Shown here piece by piece: positions 16,009 through 23,083 of a DNA stretch of 30,373 nt. The notes under the pieces were generated by a model, which was given only the letters and a program-made list of their open reading frames with translations, did not search any database and had not been told where the DNA came from. This DNA comes from JBKBMT01 sp046295655 (GTDB lineage: Bacteria; Pseudomonadota; Alphaproteobacteria; Rhodobacterales; Rhodobacteraceae). The position numbers and the translations under genes were made by a program. Position 1 is the first letter of the stretch, and each line of letters starts with the position of its first letter. The DNA lies in NCBI GenBank assembly GCA_046295655.1, contig JBKBMT010000037.1, forward strand, positions 1-30,373, in the 5' to 3' direction.

Positions 16009-16475
16009 TCGCCGTCGGCCTTCAACGCCTCGCCCGCCGCGGCGCCCACGAACTTCATCAACAGCGTGGTCAGGCTGACCGCGCCCTGGGTGTCCATGAA
16101 CTCGTCGCCCGGCTCCAGGTTGAAGGGCGAACCGCCGGGCAGGATCTCGACGAAATTCCCCCCGAGCAACCCCTCCGAGGAAATCAGGGCGGCGCTGTCG
16201 TCGGGCAGGCTCAGGCCTGGGCGCATGGCAAGCCGGGCTTCGGCGAAGAAGGTCTCGGGGTTCAGCGACAGGGCCGTGACCGTGCCCACCTTGACACCCG
16301 CAAGCCGGACATCGGTCCCCACCTTCACCCCCTCCACCGACCGGAAGGCGGCGCGCAGTTCGTACCCTCCGGTCTCGCGCACGAAACCGGTGGACTGGGC
16401 AGCATAGGCCAGAAAGCCCAGCGCCACGGCCAGCACCGCGCCGCCGACAAGGATCTCTGCGGTGTTCTCTGACAT
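16005..16475 (-). CDS. mlaD: MCE-domain phospholipid transport protein MlaD
   Basis: MlaD is the substrate-binding hexamer of the Mla ABC system that moves phospholipids between the two membranes to keep outer-membrane asymmetry. The 156-residue protein has one N-terminal membrane anchor (about residues 8-27, ILVGGAVLAVALGFLAY). An MCE domain follows (about 37-115, YELRAAFRSVEGVKVGTDVRLAGVKVG...ISSEGLLGGNFVEILPG), with a short C-terminal helix. ATG at 16473-16475 is chosen because it overlaps the NDUFA12 stop (TGATG) and gives the family-length protein. The ATPase, permease and other mla genes are not here. This separation of mlaD next to NDUFA12 is, as I recall, common in Rhodobacterales. 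Confidence 0.9.
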   Translation of the reverse strand: MSENTAEILVGGAVLAVALGFLAYAAQSTGFVRETGGYELRAAFRSVEGVKVGTDVRLAGVKVGTVTALSLNPETFFAEARLAMRPGLSLPDDSAALISSEGLLGGNFVEILPGGSPFNLEPGDEFMDTQGAVSLTTLLMKFVGAAAGEALKADGE

Positions 16476-16849
16476 CACTCGGGCTGCCAGGCCTCGTAAT
16501 CGCGCCGTGCGACCGGGTCCGGCCGGCGGATCGAGCCCGGCGGCACCCAGGCGGCCGGTGTGCCGGTCAGATTCTCCTGATGCGGCCGTTCCCATGCCTT
16601 GCGGCGCAGCGGCGCCTCGGTCGGCGGAGCGTCCCAGGTGAAATGCAGCCAGCCGTGCCATTCGGGACTGATCCGGCTTGCCTCGGCCTCGCCGTTGTAG
16701 ATCACCCAGCGCCGCTTGCCGTCGCGCGAGCGGTAGAAGATGTTGCCCTGCTCGTCCTCGCCGACCTTCACCCCGTGGCGCCAGGTGAAGAGCTGGGTGC
16801 CGAGCGTCTGGCTGTTCCACCAGGTTAGGAGGCGAAGGAGGAAGTTCAT
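16475..16849 (-). CDS. NADH:ubiquinone oxidoreductase subunit NDUFA12 family protein
   Basis: This is a bacterial homologue of the mitochondrial complex I accessory subunit NDUFA12 (B17.2), found in alphaproteobacteria. The 124 residues include the family signature: GTQLFTWRHGVKVGEDEQGN, YYR-like FYRSRDGKRRWVIYNGEAEAS, ISPEWHGWLHFTWDAPP and a C-terminal HQENLTGTPAAWVPPGS. It presumably sits on the peripheral arm of NDH-1 near the NuoI/NuoB side, as in mitochondria. The nuo operon itself is not in the window. It is the first gene of the NDUFA12-mlaD-DUF2155 transcript. Confidence 0.92.
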   Translation of the reverse strand: MNFLLRLLTWWNSQTLGTQLFTWRHGVKVGEDEQGNIFYRSRDGKRRWVIYNGEAEASRISPEWHGWLHFTWDAPPTEAPLRRKAWERPHQENLTGTPAAWVPPGSIRRPDPVARRDYEAWQPE

Positions 16850-16875
16850 CGGTGTCTCTCCGGCAGGGCGCTTGC

Positions 16876-16894
16876 CGTCATATGGCTGATGACG
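16876..16894. promoter_or_regulatory. Palindrome upstream of the NDUFA12-mlaD operon
   Basis: CGTCAT (16876-16881) and ATGACG (16889-16894) form a perfect inverted repeat with a 7-base spacer, and flanking GCC/GGC extends it with a gap. It lies 27 bases upstream of the NDUFA12 start in the 76-bp gap after the RidA gene. It could be an operator or a weak hairpin; no T-run follows. Confidence 0.3.
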
Positions 16895-16925
16895 CGGCAG
16901 AGGTCCAGTGCCGAGGCGCCGCAGG

Positions 16926-17333
16926 TCACGCGGGCGGCATTGTCGGTGCCGCCCCCGGCAGGCGGGCCGTCACCTCGATCTCGATCCGCATTGCAGGCTC
17001 CAGCAGCCCGGCCTCGATCATCGTTGCCGCCGGGCGCGCGGTGCCGAAGGCGGCTGCAAGCTGCGGCCAGAGCACGGGAAAGTCGGCCCGGTCCGGCAGG
17101 ATGTAGCGCACCCGCACGACGTCGTCGAGGCTTGCCCCCGCCTGCGCCAGCGCCGCGCCGATGCTGCGCAGCGCGTTGCGGCACTGATCCTCGACCGCGT
17201 CAGGCAGCGTCATGGTGGCATAGTCGTAGCCCGTCGTGCCGGACACGAACACCCAGCCGTCGCAGACCACCGCGCGCGAGTAGCCGATCGCGGATTCGAA
17301 GGTGGAGCCGCTGGAAATGTGTGTCCGTGTCAT
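16926..17333 (-). CDS. RidA/YjgF-family protein
   Basis: This 135-residue protein belongs to the RidA/YjgF/UK114 superfamily of trimeric proteins, many of which hydrolyse reactive enamine or imine intermediates. Visible features are ISSGSTFESAIGYSRAV, the central VFVSGTTGYDYATMTLPD, DQCRNALRSIGAALAQAGASLDDVVRVRYIL, and the C-terminal RPAATMIEAGLLEPAMRIEIEVTA. The last contains the Arg that in RidA binds the substrate carboxylate and the terminal acidic residue. The long YDYATM region differs from archetypal RidA, so the protein is probably in another Rid subgroup and deaminase activity is not assured. ATG at 17333 overlaps the stop of the gene upstream (ATGA), giving a shared transcript with that broken gene. 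Confidence 0.88.
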   Translation of the reverse strand: MTRTHISSGSTFESAIGYSRAVVCDGWVFVSGTTGYDYATMTLPDAVEDQCRNALRSIGAALAQAGASLDDVVRVRYILPDRADFPVLWPQLAAAFGTARPAATMIEAGLLEPAMRIEIEVTARLPGAAPTMPPA

Positions 17334-17886
17334 CCGTCCGGTCCTGCCTTGGCCCAGCACACGATGCCGTGGCGGGGGGAATAGAGGCTCCACTGGTCAT
17401 CCACACGCCCGGGGCCGGCCGGGAGAACCGCCCAGAACGAGCCGGGTTGCGCCAGCGCGCGCCTTGCCCTGTCCTGCATCGCAGGCGGCCACAAGGCAAG
17501 GCACCCCGGCGCGAGGCCGGGCCGGTCCCGGGGCATCGGGGTCGGCTGCCAGTTGCCGCCGAACACGGAACCCGAGCGCCGGGCCGCCACGGGCCGCGGC
17601 GGATCGGCGGGGGCGGTGGCCAGAAGGTCGGCCGCCGCAGTCACGCATCGGCGGGGGCGGTGGCCAGAAGGTCGGCCGCCGCAGTCACGCAGAGGACGGT
17701 CCGGTCGGGCACACCTTCGGGCGGTTTGCTCTTGATCGCCCGCGCGTAGCGGATTTCGCCCAGACCCTCGACACCGCGGAACAGGTCAGGGGCAAAGCCG
17801 TGGTCGTTGCAGGCGGCGGTCAGCAGGACTCCGCAGAAACAAAGGGCGGACCATCGGCCCGCCCTTCTGATCGGATCAGCTGCCAC
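17330..17886 (-). pseudogene. Putative lipoprotein gene split by a 44-bp tandem duplication
   Basis: Two minus-strand frames share one ancestral gene. The first starts at GTG (17884-17886), 8 bases after the clpX stop with GAGG as ribosome-binding site. It encodes a Arg-rich start, a hydrophobic segment and a lipobox-like LLTAAC (a predicted lipoprotein signal), then stops at TGA 17641-17643. The second begins at GTG 17642-17644 (GTGA overlap) and runs to 17330, overlapping ridA. The join lies inside a perfect 44-bp tandem duplication (17603-17690). Removing one copy restores a single 170-residue frame running through TAPADPPRPVAARRSG. I do not recognise the family. The C-terminal part is rich in Trp, Pro and Arg (GNWQPTPMP, GSFWAVLPAG). 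The gene may be inactive, or made as two coupled pieces. Confidence 0.65.
17603..17690. repeat. Perfect 44-bp tandem direct repeat (2 copies)
   Basis: Bases 17603-17646 and 17647-17690 are identical over all 44 positions, beginning ATCGGCGGGGGCGG and ending GCAGTCACGC. 44 is not a multiple of three, so the duplication shifts the frame of the small gene downstream of clpX. Such repeats arise by slippage or unequal recombination and can collapse back. Confidence 0.97.
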
Positions 17887-17894
17887 GACGCGCC

Positions 17895-19166
17895 TCAGGC
17901 GCTGGCCACGGCCTTCTTCTTCGATCCGGCCTCGGCATGCACCAGCAGCGGCTTGGCGCCGCCCTGCACGACCTCCTCGTTCACCACGACCTCCTGCACC
18001 CCCTCGAGGCCGGGCAGTTCGAACATGGTGTCCAGCAGGATGTCCTCCATGATCGACCGCAGCCCCCGCGCACCGGTCTTGCGCTTGATCGCGCGCTTTG
18101 CGACCGCGGTCAGCGCCTCGGGCGTGAAGGTCAGCTTCACCCCCTCGATCTCGAACAGGCGCTGATACTGGCGCACCAGCGCGTTCTTCGGCTCGGTCAG
18201 GATGGTGACCAGCGCCGCCTCGTCCAGATCGTTCAGGGTGGCGATCACCGGCAGGCGCCCGACGAATTCCGGGATCAGGCCGAATTTCAGCAGATCCTCG
18301 GGCTCGAGTTCCTTGAACAGGTCGCCCGCACCGCGGCTGTCGGGTTCCTTGACCTCGGCGCCGAAGCCCATTGCGCTGCCCTTGTTGCGCTGGGCGATGA
18401 TCTTCTCCAGCCCGGCGAAGGCGCCGCCGCAGATGAACAGGATGTTGGTCGTGTCCACCTGCAGGAATTCCTGCTGCGGATGCTTGCGGCCGCCCTGCGG
18501 CGGCACCGAGGCGACGGTGCCCTCCATGATCTTCAGCAGCGCCTGCTGCACGCCTTCCCCGCTGACATCGCGGGTGATCGAGGGGTTGTCGGACTTGCGC
18601 GTGATCTTGTCGACCTCGTCGATGTAGACGATCCCGCGCTGCGCCCGTTCGACGTTGTATTCGCTGGCCTGCAGAAGCTTGAGGATGATGTTCTCGACAT
18701 CCTCGCCCACATAGCCCGCCTCGGTCAGCGTCGTCGCGTCGGCCATGGTGAAAGGCACGTCGAGGATCCGCGCCAGCGTCTGCGCCAGCAGCGTCTTGCC
18801 GCAGCCGGTGGGACCGATCAGCAGGATGTTCGACTTCGACAGTTCCACATCGCCCGCCTTGGAGCCGTGGTTCAGACGCTTGTAATGGTTGTGGACCGCG
18901 ACAGACAGCACGCGCTTGGCATGTTCCTGGCCGATCACGTAGTCGTCCAGCACCTTGCAGATCTCGCGCGGGGTCGGCACCCCGTCGGCCGACCGCAGGC
19001 CGGAGGCCTTCGTCTCTTCCCGGATGATGTCCATGCACAGTTCGACGCATTCGTCGCAGATGAACACCGTCGGTCCGGCGATCAGCTTGCGCACCTCGTG
19101 CTGGCTCTTGCCGCAGAAGGAACAGTAAAGGGTGTTCTTGCTGTCGCTGCCCGAATTGCCTGCCAT
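17895..19166 (-). CDS. clpX: ATP-dependent protease ATPase subunit ClpX
   Basis: ClpX is the AAA+ hexamer that unfolds tagged proteins and feeds them to ClpP. The 423-residue protein has an N-terminal zinc-binding domain with Cys15, Cys18, Cys37 and Cys40. Walker A is GPTGCGKT (118-125), pore loop 1 is GYVG (151-154) and Walker B is VYIDEVD (180-186). The ClpP-docking loop appears as MGFGAE and the sensor-2 motif as GARGLR near the C-terminus. The C-terminus ends with a lysine-rich tail (GSKKKAVASA). It lies 110 bases downstream of clpP on the same strand, the standard order. In Caulobacter this protease drives cell-cycle proteolysis. Here the context says nothing about substrates. Confidence 0.98.
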   Translation of the reverse strand: MAGNSGSDSKNTLYCSFCGKSQHEVRKLIAGPTVFICDECVELCMDIIREETKASGLRSADGVPTPREICKVLDDYVIGQEHAKRVLSVAVHNHYKRLNHGSKAGDVELSKSNILLIGPTGCGKTLLAQTLARILDVPFTMADATTLTEAGYVGEDVENIILKLLQASEYNVERAQRGIVYIDEVDKITRKSDNPSITRDVSGEGVQQALLKIMEGTVASVPPQGGRKHPQQEFLQVDTTNILFICGGAFAGLEKIIAQRNKGSAMGFGAEVKEPDSRGAGDLFKELEPEDLLKFGLIPEFVGRLPVIATLNDLDEAALVTILTEPKNALVRQYQRLFEIEGVKLTFTPEALTAVAKRAIKRKTGARGLRSIMEDILLDTMFELPGLEGVQEVVVNEEVVQGGAKPLLVHAEAGSKKKAVASA

Positions 19167-19276
19167 CGTTCCGTATCCCTGGCCAGATCTGCGACAGGTC
19201 CTGCCCCCCTGCCCGGATCCCCGTCTGCCCGAAAGCCTACGGGAGTCCCGCCGTGTTCACAACGCAAAATCCGCCG

Positions 19277-19909
19277 TCACGCGGGCTCGGGACCGGACTG
19301 GCTGCGGCTTTGCACGATCTCGTCGATCAGACCCCAGGCCTTCGCATCCTCGGCCGACATGAACTTGTCCCGTTCCAGCGCATTCTCCACTGCCTCGAGC
19401 GTCTGGCCGGTGTGGCGCACATAGATCTCGTTCAGGCGGCGCTTGAGCTTGAGCGTCTCCTCGGCGTGGATCATGATGTCGGTCGCCTGGCCCTGATAGC
19501 CGCCCGAAGGCTGGTGCACCATGACCCGGCTGTTGGGCAGGCTGAACCGCATCCCCTTCTCGCCAGCCGTCAGCAGCAGCGACCCCATCGACGCGGCCTG
19601 ACCGACGACGAGGGTCGAGACCTTGGGCTTTATGTACTGCATGGTGTCGTAGATCGACAGGCCGGAGGTCACCACACCGCCGGGGCTGTTGATGTACATG
19701 CTGATCTCCTTCGACGGGTTCTCCGCCTCGAGGAACAGAAGCTGCGCCACGATCAGCGTGGACATGCCGTCGTGGACCGGACCGGACAGGAAGATGATCC
19801 GCTCCTTCAGCAGCCGGGAAAAGATGTCGTAGGCCCGCTCGCCGCGGCTGGTCTGTTCGACCACCATCGGCACAAGGGTGTTCATGTAGGTATCGATTGG
19901 ATCGCGCAT
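19277..19909 (-). CDS. clpP: ATP-dependent Clp protease proteolytic subunit ClpP
   Basis: ClpP is the serine peptidase tetradecamer partnered with ClpX or ClpA. The 210-residue protein has the catalytic triad Ser107 (GQAASMGS), His132 (MVHQPSGG) and Asp181 (LERDKFMS), with PSKEISMYINSPGG for the substrate groove. The ATG at 19907-19909 is chosen over longer in-frame options because it gives the family N-terminus (propeptide-like DPIDTYMNTLVPMVVEQT) and follows GGCAGGTGG. It is followed by clpX on the same strand. Upstream is a 169-bp divergent region shared with the photolyase-like gene, which contains a 10-bp direct repeat. I could not find a convincing RpoH promoter. Confidence 0.97.
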   Translation of the reverse strand: MRDPIDTYMNTLVPMVVEQTSRGERAYDIFSRLLKERIIFLSGPVHDGMSTLIVAQLLFLEAENPSKEISMYINSPGGVVTSGLSIYDTMQYIKPKVSTLVVGQAASMGSLLLTAGEKGMRFSLPNSRVMVHQPSGGYQGQATDIMIHAEETLKLKRRLNEIYVRHTGQTLEAVENALERDKFMSAEDAKAWGLIDEIVQSRSQSGPEPA

Positions 19910-19929
19910 GTCCACCTGCCATTGGTCTC

Positions 19930-19963
19930 GACGGAGTCTGTCCGCCTCTTCTTGACGGAGTCT
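19930..19963. repeat. 10-bp direct repeat in the clpP upstream region
   Basis: GACGGAGTCT occurs at 19930-19939 and exactly again at 19954-19963, a 24-bp period. Both copies lie 21-54 bases upstream of the clpP ATG, where promoter elements would fall. They could be a paired activator or repressor site. No known regulator motif was recognised. Confidence 0.6.
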
Positions 19964-20078
19964 TAGTTTGGCGCCCGAGGGGCCGCAAGGGCGGGGGAAT
20001 CTTTCCGCCTGGCCGTGCCGGATGCGGCTTGACCGCCCCGGACGGCGCCCTATTTCCGACGCGAGGGACACAGCAAAC

Positions 20079-21293
20079 ATGTTCACCGAGTTCGCGCCGA
20101 CACGGTCTGCCGCGCTCGAACGTCTCGCGGAATTCGTTCCGCTGGCCGGTCGCGAGTATGCCACGCGACGGAACTTCGACCTTCCAGGGGTTCGCACGGT
20201 GTCGCGGCTGTCGCCGTGGATCCGTCATCGCATCCTGACCGAGGAAGAGGTGGTTGCCGCTGTCCTTGCGCGCCACAGCCTCCGCTCGGCCGAGAAGTTC
20301 ATCGACGAGGTAACCTGGCGGACCTACTGGAAGGGCTGGCTGGAATTGCGGCCGGCCATCTGGCAGCAGTATCGCACCGGTCTTGCGGCGGCGATCGACC
20401 GGCTTGCGGTCGAGGAAGGGATGCGTGAGCGGTGGGAGGCGGCCTGCGAGGGCCGGACCGGGATCGACGGTTTCGACCACTGGGCAAGGGAACTGGTCGC
20501 GACCGGTTATCTGCACAACCACGCCCGGATGTGGTTCGCCTCGATCTGGATCTTCACGCTCCGGCTGCCATGGGAGCTTGGTGCCGACTTCTTTCTGCGC
20601 CACCTGCTGGACGGCGATCCGGCCTCGAACACATTGTCGTGGCGCTGGGTCGGCGGCATGCACACCCGCGGCAAGACCTATCTCGCCCGTGCCTCGAACA
20701 TCGCGGAATATACCGGTGGACGCTATCGTCCCGAGGGACTGGCCACTGACGCGCGGCCGTTGCCCGACCGCCACCACCCGGCCCCCAGACCGCCGCCCCG
20801 GTCGAACGATCTCGACCCGACGATGCGGACGGGGCTTCTGCTGACCGAGGAGGATCTGTCGCCCGACTTCCTGTTTGCGCGGGGGTTGCGCCCGGTCGCC
20901 GCAACGGCGCTTCTTGCGGTCGCGGATCGCTCTCCCCTGGCGGTCTCGCCGCGGGTCCACGACTGGGTCACGGGGGCAATCGACGATTGCGCTGGGCGCC
21001 ATCGCGCGCAGCTCGGGTCGTGGACCGCGCCGCACGAGGGCGAGGCGGCGCTGCTGTTCCTGCGCGACTGGGCCCTCGGCTTCAATCTCGGCCAGATCGT
21101 CACCGCCTACGCCCCGACGGGCCCGACGGCGGACCTGCTGGACAAGCTGCGGAAGCTTCTGGAGCCCCACGGAGTCCGTCTGATCACCTGCCTGCGGAAC
21201 TGGGACCGCGACGCCTGGCCGCATGCGACCCGCGGCTTCTTCCAGTTCAAGCTGGACATCGTGCGTCAGGTCGAGGCTGCGGCGCGGCGCTGA
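20079..21293 (+). CDS. Photolyase-type FAD-binding protein without N-terminal antenna domain
   Basis: The 404-residue protein carries the photolyase/cryptochrome FAD-binding fold close to its N-terminus. LSPWIRHRILTEEEVV (about 45-60), FIDEVTWRTYWKGWLELRP (74-92), and the strongly conserved block GYLHNHARMWFASIW (143-157), LGADFFLRHLLDGDPASNTLSWRW (about 167-190) are all visible. The usual alpha/beta antenna domain (about 120 residues) that precedes this fold is absent. Residues about 245-395 instead look like an alpha/beta domain (LGQIVTAYAPTGPTADLLDKLRKLLEPHG...), which could be a relocated antenna-like domain. Flavin binding is likely; DNA repair is not shown. ATG at 20079 follows GAGGG. 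The gene is divergent from clpP, and the MFS gene follows after 39 bases. Confidence 0.75.
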   Translation: MFTEFAPTRSAALERLAEFVPLAGREYATRRNFDLPGVRTVSRLSPWIRHRILTEEEVVAAVLARHSLRSAEKFIDEVTWRTYWKGWLELRPAIWQQYRTGLAAAIDRLAVEEGMRERWEAACEGRTGIDGFDHWARELVATGYLHNHARMWFASIWIFTLRLPWELGADFFLRHLLDGDPASNTLSWRWVGGMHTRGKTYLARASNIAEYTGGRYRPEGLATDARPLPDRHHPAPRPPPRSNDLDPTMRTGLLLTEEDLSPDFLFARGLRPVAATALLAVADRSPLAVSPRVHDWVTGAIDDCAGRHRAQLGSWTAPHEGEAALLFLRDWALGFNLGQIVTAYAPTGPTADLLDKLRKLLEPHGVRLITCLRNWDRDAWPHATRGFFQFKLDIVRQVEAAARR

Positions 21294-21332
21294 GCCCTTG
21301 CGCTGCACTGCCCGGTCGCCTACCGCTTCGGC

Positions 21333-22556
21333 ATGGCCGACTCCCTTCCCCTGCTGGACCACCGCGACGCCCGGGCGCGTCGCAACGTGCTGGTCCTTGT
21401 CGCGGCCCAGGCGATCCTCGGCGCGCAGATGCCGATGATCTTCACCATCGCCGGGCTGGCAGGTCAGTCGCTTGCCAGCAACGCATGCTGGGCGACGCTG
21501 CCGATCTCGGCCACGGTGATCGGGTCGATGCTGACCGCGACACCGCTTTCGGCCCTGATGCAGCGTCACGGACGGCGCGCCGGGTTCGTGGTCGGTGCCA
21601 TCGGCGGGGCGGTCGGGGCCGCAATCGGCGCCTGGGGTCTGATGACCGCCTCATTTCCGCTGTTCGTGCTGGGCGCGCTGTTCACCGGCATCTACATGTC
21701 GGCGCAGGGATTCTACCGCTTCGCTGCGGCCGATACCGCTTCCGACAGCTTCCGGCCGAAGGCGATTTCCTGGGTCATGGCGGGCGGGCTTCTGTCCGCG
21801 GTGATCGGGCCGCAGATCGTGAAGGTCACGGCCGAGGCCATGGTGGTGCCCTTCCTCGGCACATATCTGGCCGTGATCGCGTTGAACCTCGTGGGCATGG
21901 CCCTGTTCGCCGGCCTTGACATCCCGAGGCCCCCGGCACCCGCCGTCGGCGCGCCGCGTGGGCGCAGCCGGATGGAGCTGCTGCGGACGCCGCGGATTGC
22001 CGTCGCGGTGATCTGCGCCACGGTCTCCTACGCGCTGATGAACCTGGTGATGACCTCGTCGCCGCTGGCGGTCGTCGGCTGCGGCTTCAGCACCGGAAAT
22101 GCCGCCGATGTGGTGACGGCACATGTCCTTGCCATGTATGCGCCGTCGTTCGTTACCGGCCACATCATCGCGCGGATCGGGGCCGAAAGGGTCGTGGGCA
22201 TGGGCCTTGCCATCCTTGCCGGCGCCGGCGCGGTGGCGCTCAGCGGGGTCGAGCTCGAACACTTCTTCGCCGCGCTGGTGCTGCTGGGCATCGGGTGGAA
22301 CTTCGGCTTCATCGGCGCGACCACGATGCTGACCGCCAGCCACGCCCCCGAGGAACGCGGCCGGATGCAGGGTCTGAACGACCTGATCGTATTCGGCGGC
22401 GTGACCCTCGCATCGTTCTCGTCGGGCGGACTGATGAACTGTTCCGGCGGCTCGGTCGAGGCGGGCTGGCAGGCGGTCAACCTGGCCATGACCCCGTTTC
22501 TCGTCCTCGCCGGCGGGGCGCTGATCTGGCTGATGCTGCGGCCGCGCCAGGCCTAG
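21333..22556 (+). CDS. MFS transporter
   Basis: This 407-residue inner-membrane protein has about 12 hydrophobic segments and the major facilitator arrangement of two halves. The inter-helix loop after TM2 (MQRHGRRAGFVVGAIGG) is a version of the MFS motif A. A polar linker near residues 195-215 (PRPPAPAVGAPRGRSR) separates the halves. In the second half, HIIARIGAERVVGMGL repeats the pattern and HAPEERGRMQGLNDLIVFGG is a conserved block seen in a drug/solute-efflux-like subgroup. The substrate cannot be read. It lies 39 bases after the photolyase-like gene and may share its transcript. No strong ribosome-binding site is visible before the ATG. Confidence 0.85.
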   Translation: MADSLPLLDHRDARARRNVLVLVAAQAILGAQMPMIFTIAGLAGQSLASNACWATLPISATVIGSMLTATPLSALMQRHGRRAGFVVGAIGGAVGAAIGAWGLMTASFPLFVLGALFTGIYMSAQGFYRFAAADTASDSFRPKAISWVMAGGLLSAVIGPQIVKVTAEAMVVPFLGTYLAVIALNLVGMALFAGLDIPRPPAPAVGAPRGRSRMELLRTPRIAVAVICATVSYALMNLVMTSSPLAVVGCGFSTGNAADVVTAHVLAMYAPSFVTGHIIARIGAERVVGMGLAILAGAGAVALSGVELEHFFAALVLLGIGWNFGFIGATTMLTASHAPEERGRMQGLNDLIVFGGVTLASFSSGGLMNCSGGSVEAGWQAVNLAMTPFLVLAGGALIWLMLRPRQA

Positions 22557-22615
22557 ACGATCCGGTGCCGCGCGGCCATCTTGCCTCCACACCCCGGCTG
22601 TGCCTAAGCAACCGA

Positions 22616-23083
22616 ATGAACGAACCCGACACCACGTCACCGGACCGCCAGCGGCTTGCCGACACGCGGCTGGCCCTGCCACTTGCACTTCTGCGCGCGC
22701 GCGAGGCGGTCATGGCGCGGTTCCGTCCGATCCTTGCGCGGCACGGGATCAACGAACAGCAGTGGCGCGTGATCCGGGTGCTGGCCGAACAGGACGGACT
22801 TGACGCAAGCGAGGTCGCGCGCCGTACGGCGATCCTCGCACCCTCGCTGACCCGGATGCTCCGCAGCATGGAGGACCGCGGCCTCGTGCGACGCACCGGC
22901 GATCCGGCCGACGGCCGCCGCGTGATCCTGCGCATCGCCCCCGAAGGCCTGCGGCTGATTGCCGAGGTCAGCCCCGAAAGTCTGGAGCAATACCGCCAGA
23001 TCGAGACCGCCTTCGGCACCGAGCGGCTGACCGCCCTGCTTCAGCTTCTGGACGACCTCTCCCGGCTCGACCCCGACAGCTGA
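22616..23083 (+). CDS. MarR-family transcriptional regulator, HpaR-like
   Basis: This 155-residue protein has the MarR winged-helix layout. The N-terminal stretch RLALPLALLRAREAVMARFRPILARHGI is characteristic of HpaR, the homoprotocatechuate operon repressor. INEQQWRVIRVLAEQDGLDASEVARRTAILAPSLTRML is the winged helix, and GLVRRTGDPADGRRVILRI is the wing. It should act as a dimer that releases DNA on binding an aromatic or related acid. No hpa gene is in the window, so its target could be elsewhere or could be the adjacent catabolic genes. The 3' end overlaps the convergent Tm-1-like gene by 43 bases. Confidence 0.82.
   Translation: MNEPDTTSPDRQRLADTRLALPLALLRAREAVMARFRPILARHGINEQQWRVIRVLAEQDGLDASEVARRTAILAPSLTRMLRSMEDRGLVRRTGDPADGRRVILRIAPEGLRLIAEVSPESLEQYRQIETAFGTERLTALLQLLDDLSRLDPDS

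Noticed and set aside
19257..21569. 770-codon minus-strand frame through the photolyase-like gene and clpP
   Set aside because: It lies in a different frame from clpP and antisense to a gene with photolyase motifs. The translation is low-complexity with Arg/Gly/Pro-rich stretches and no recognisable fold.
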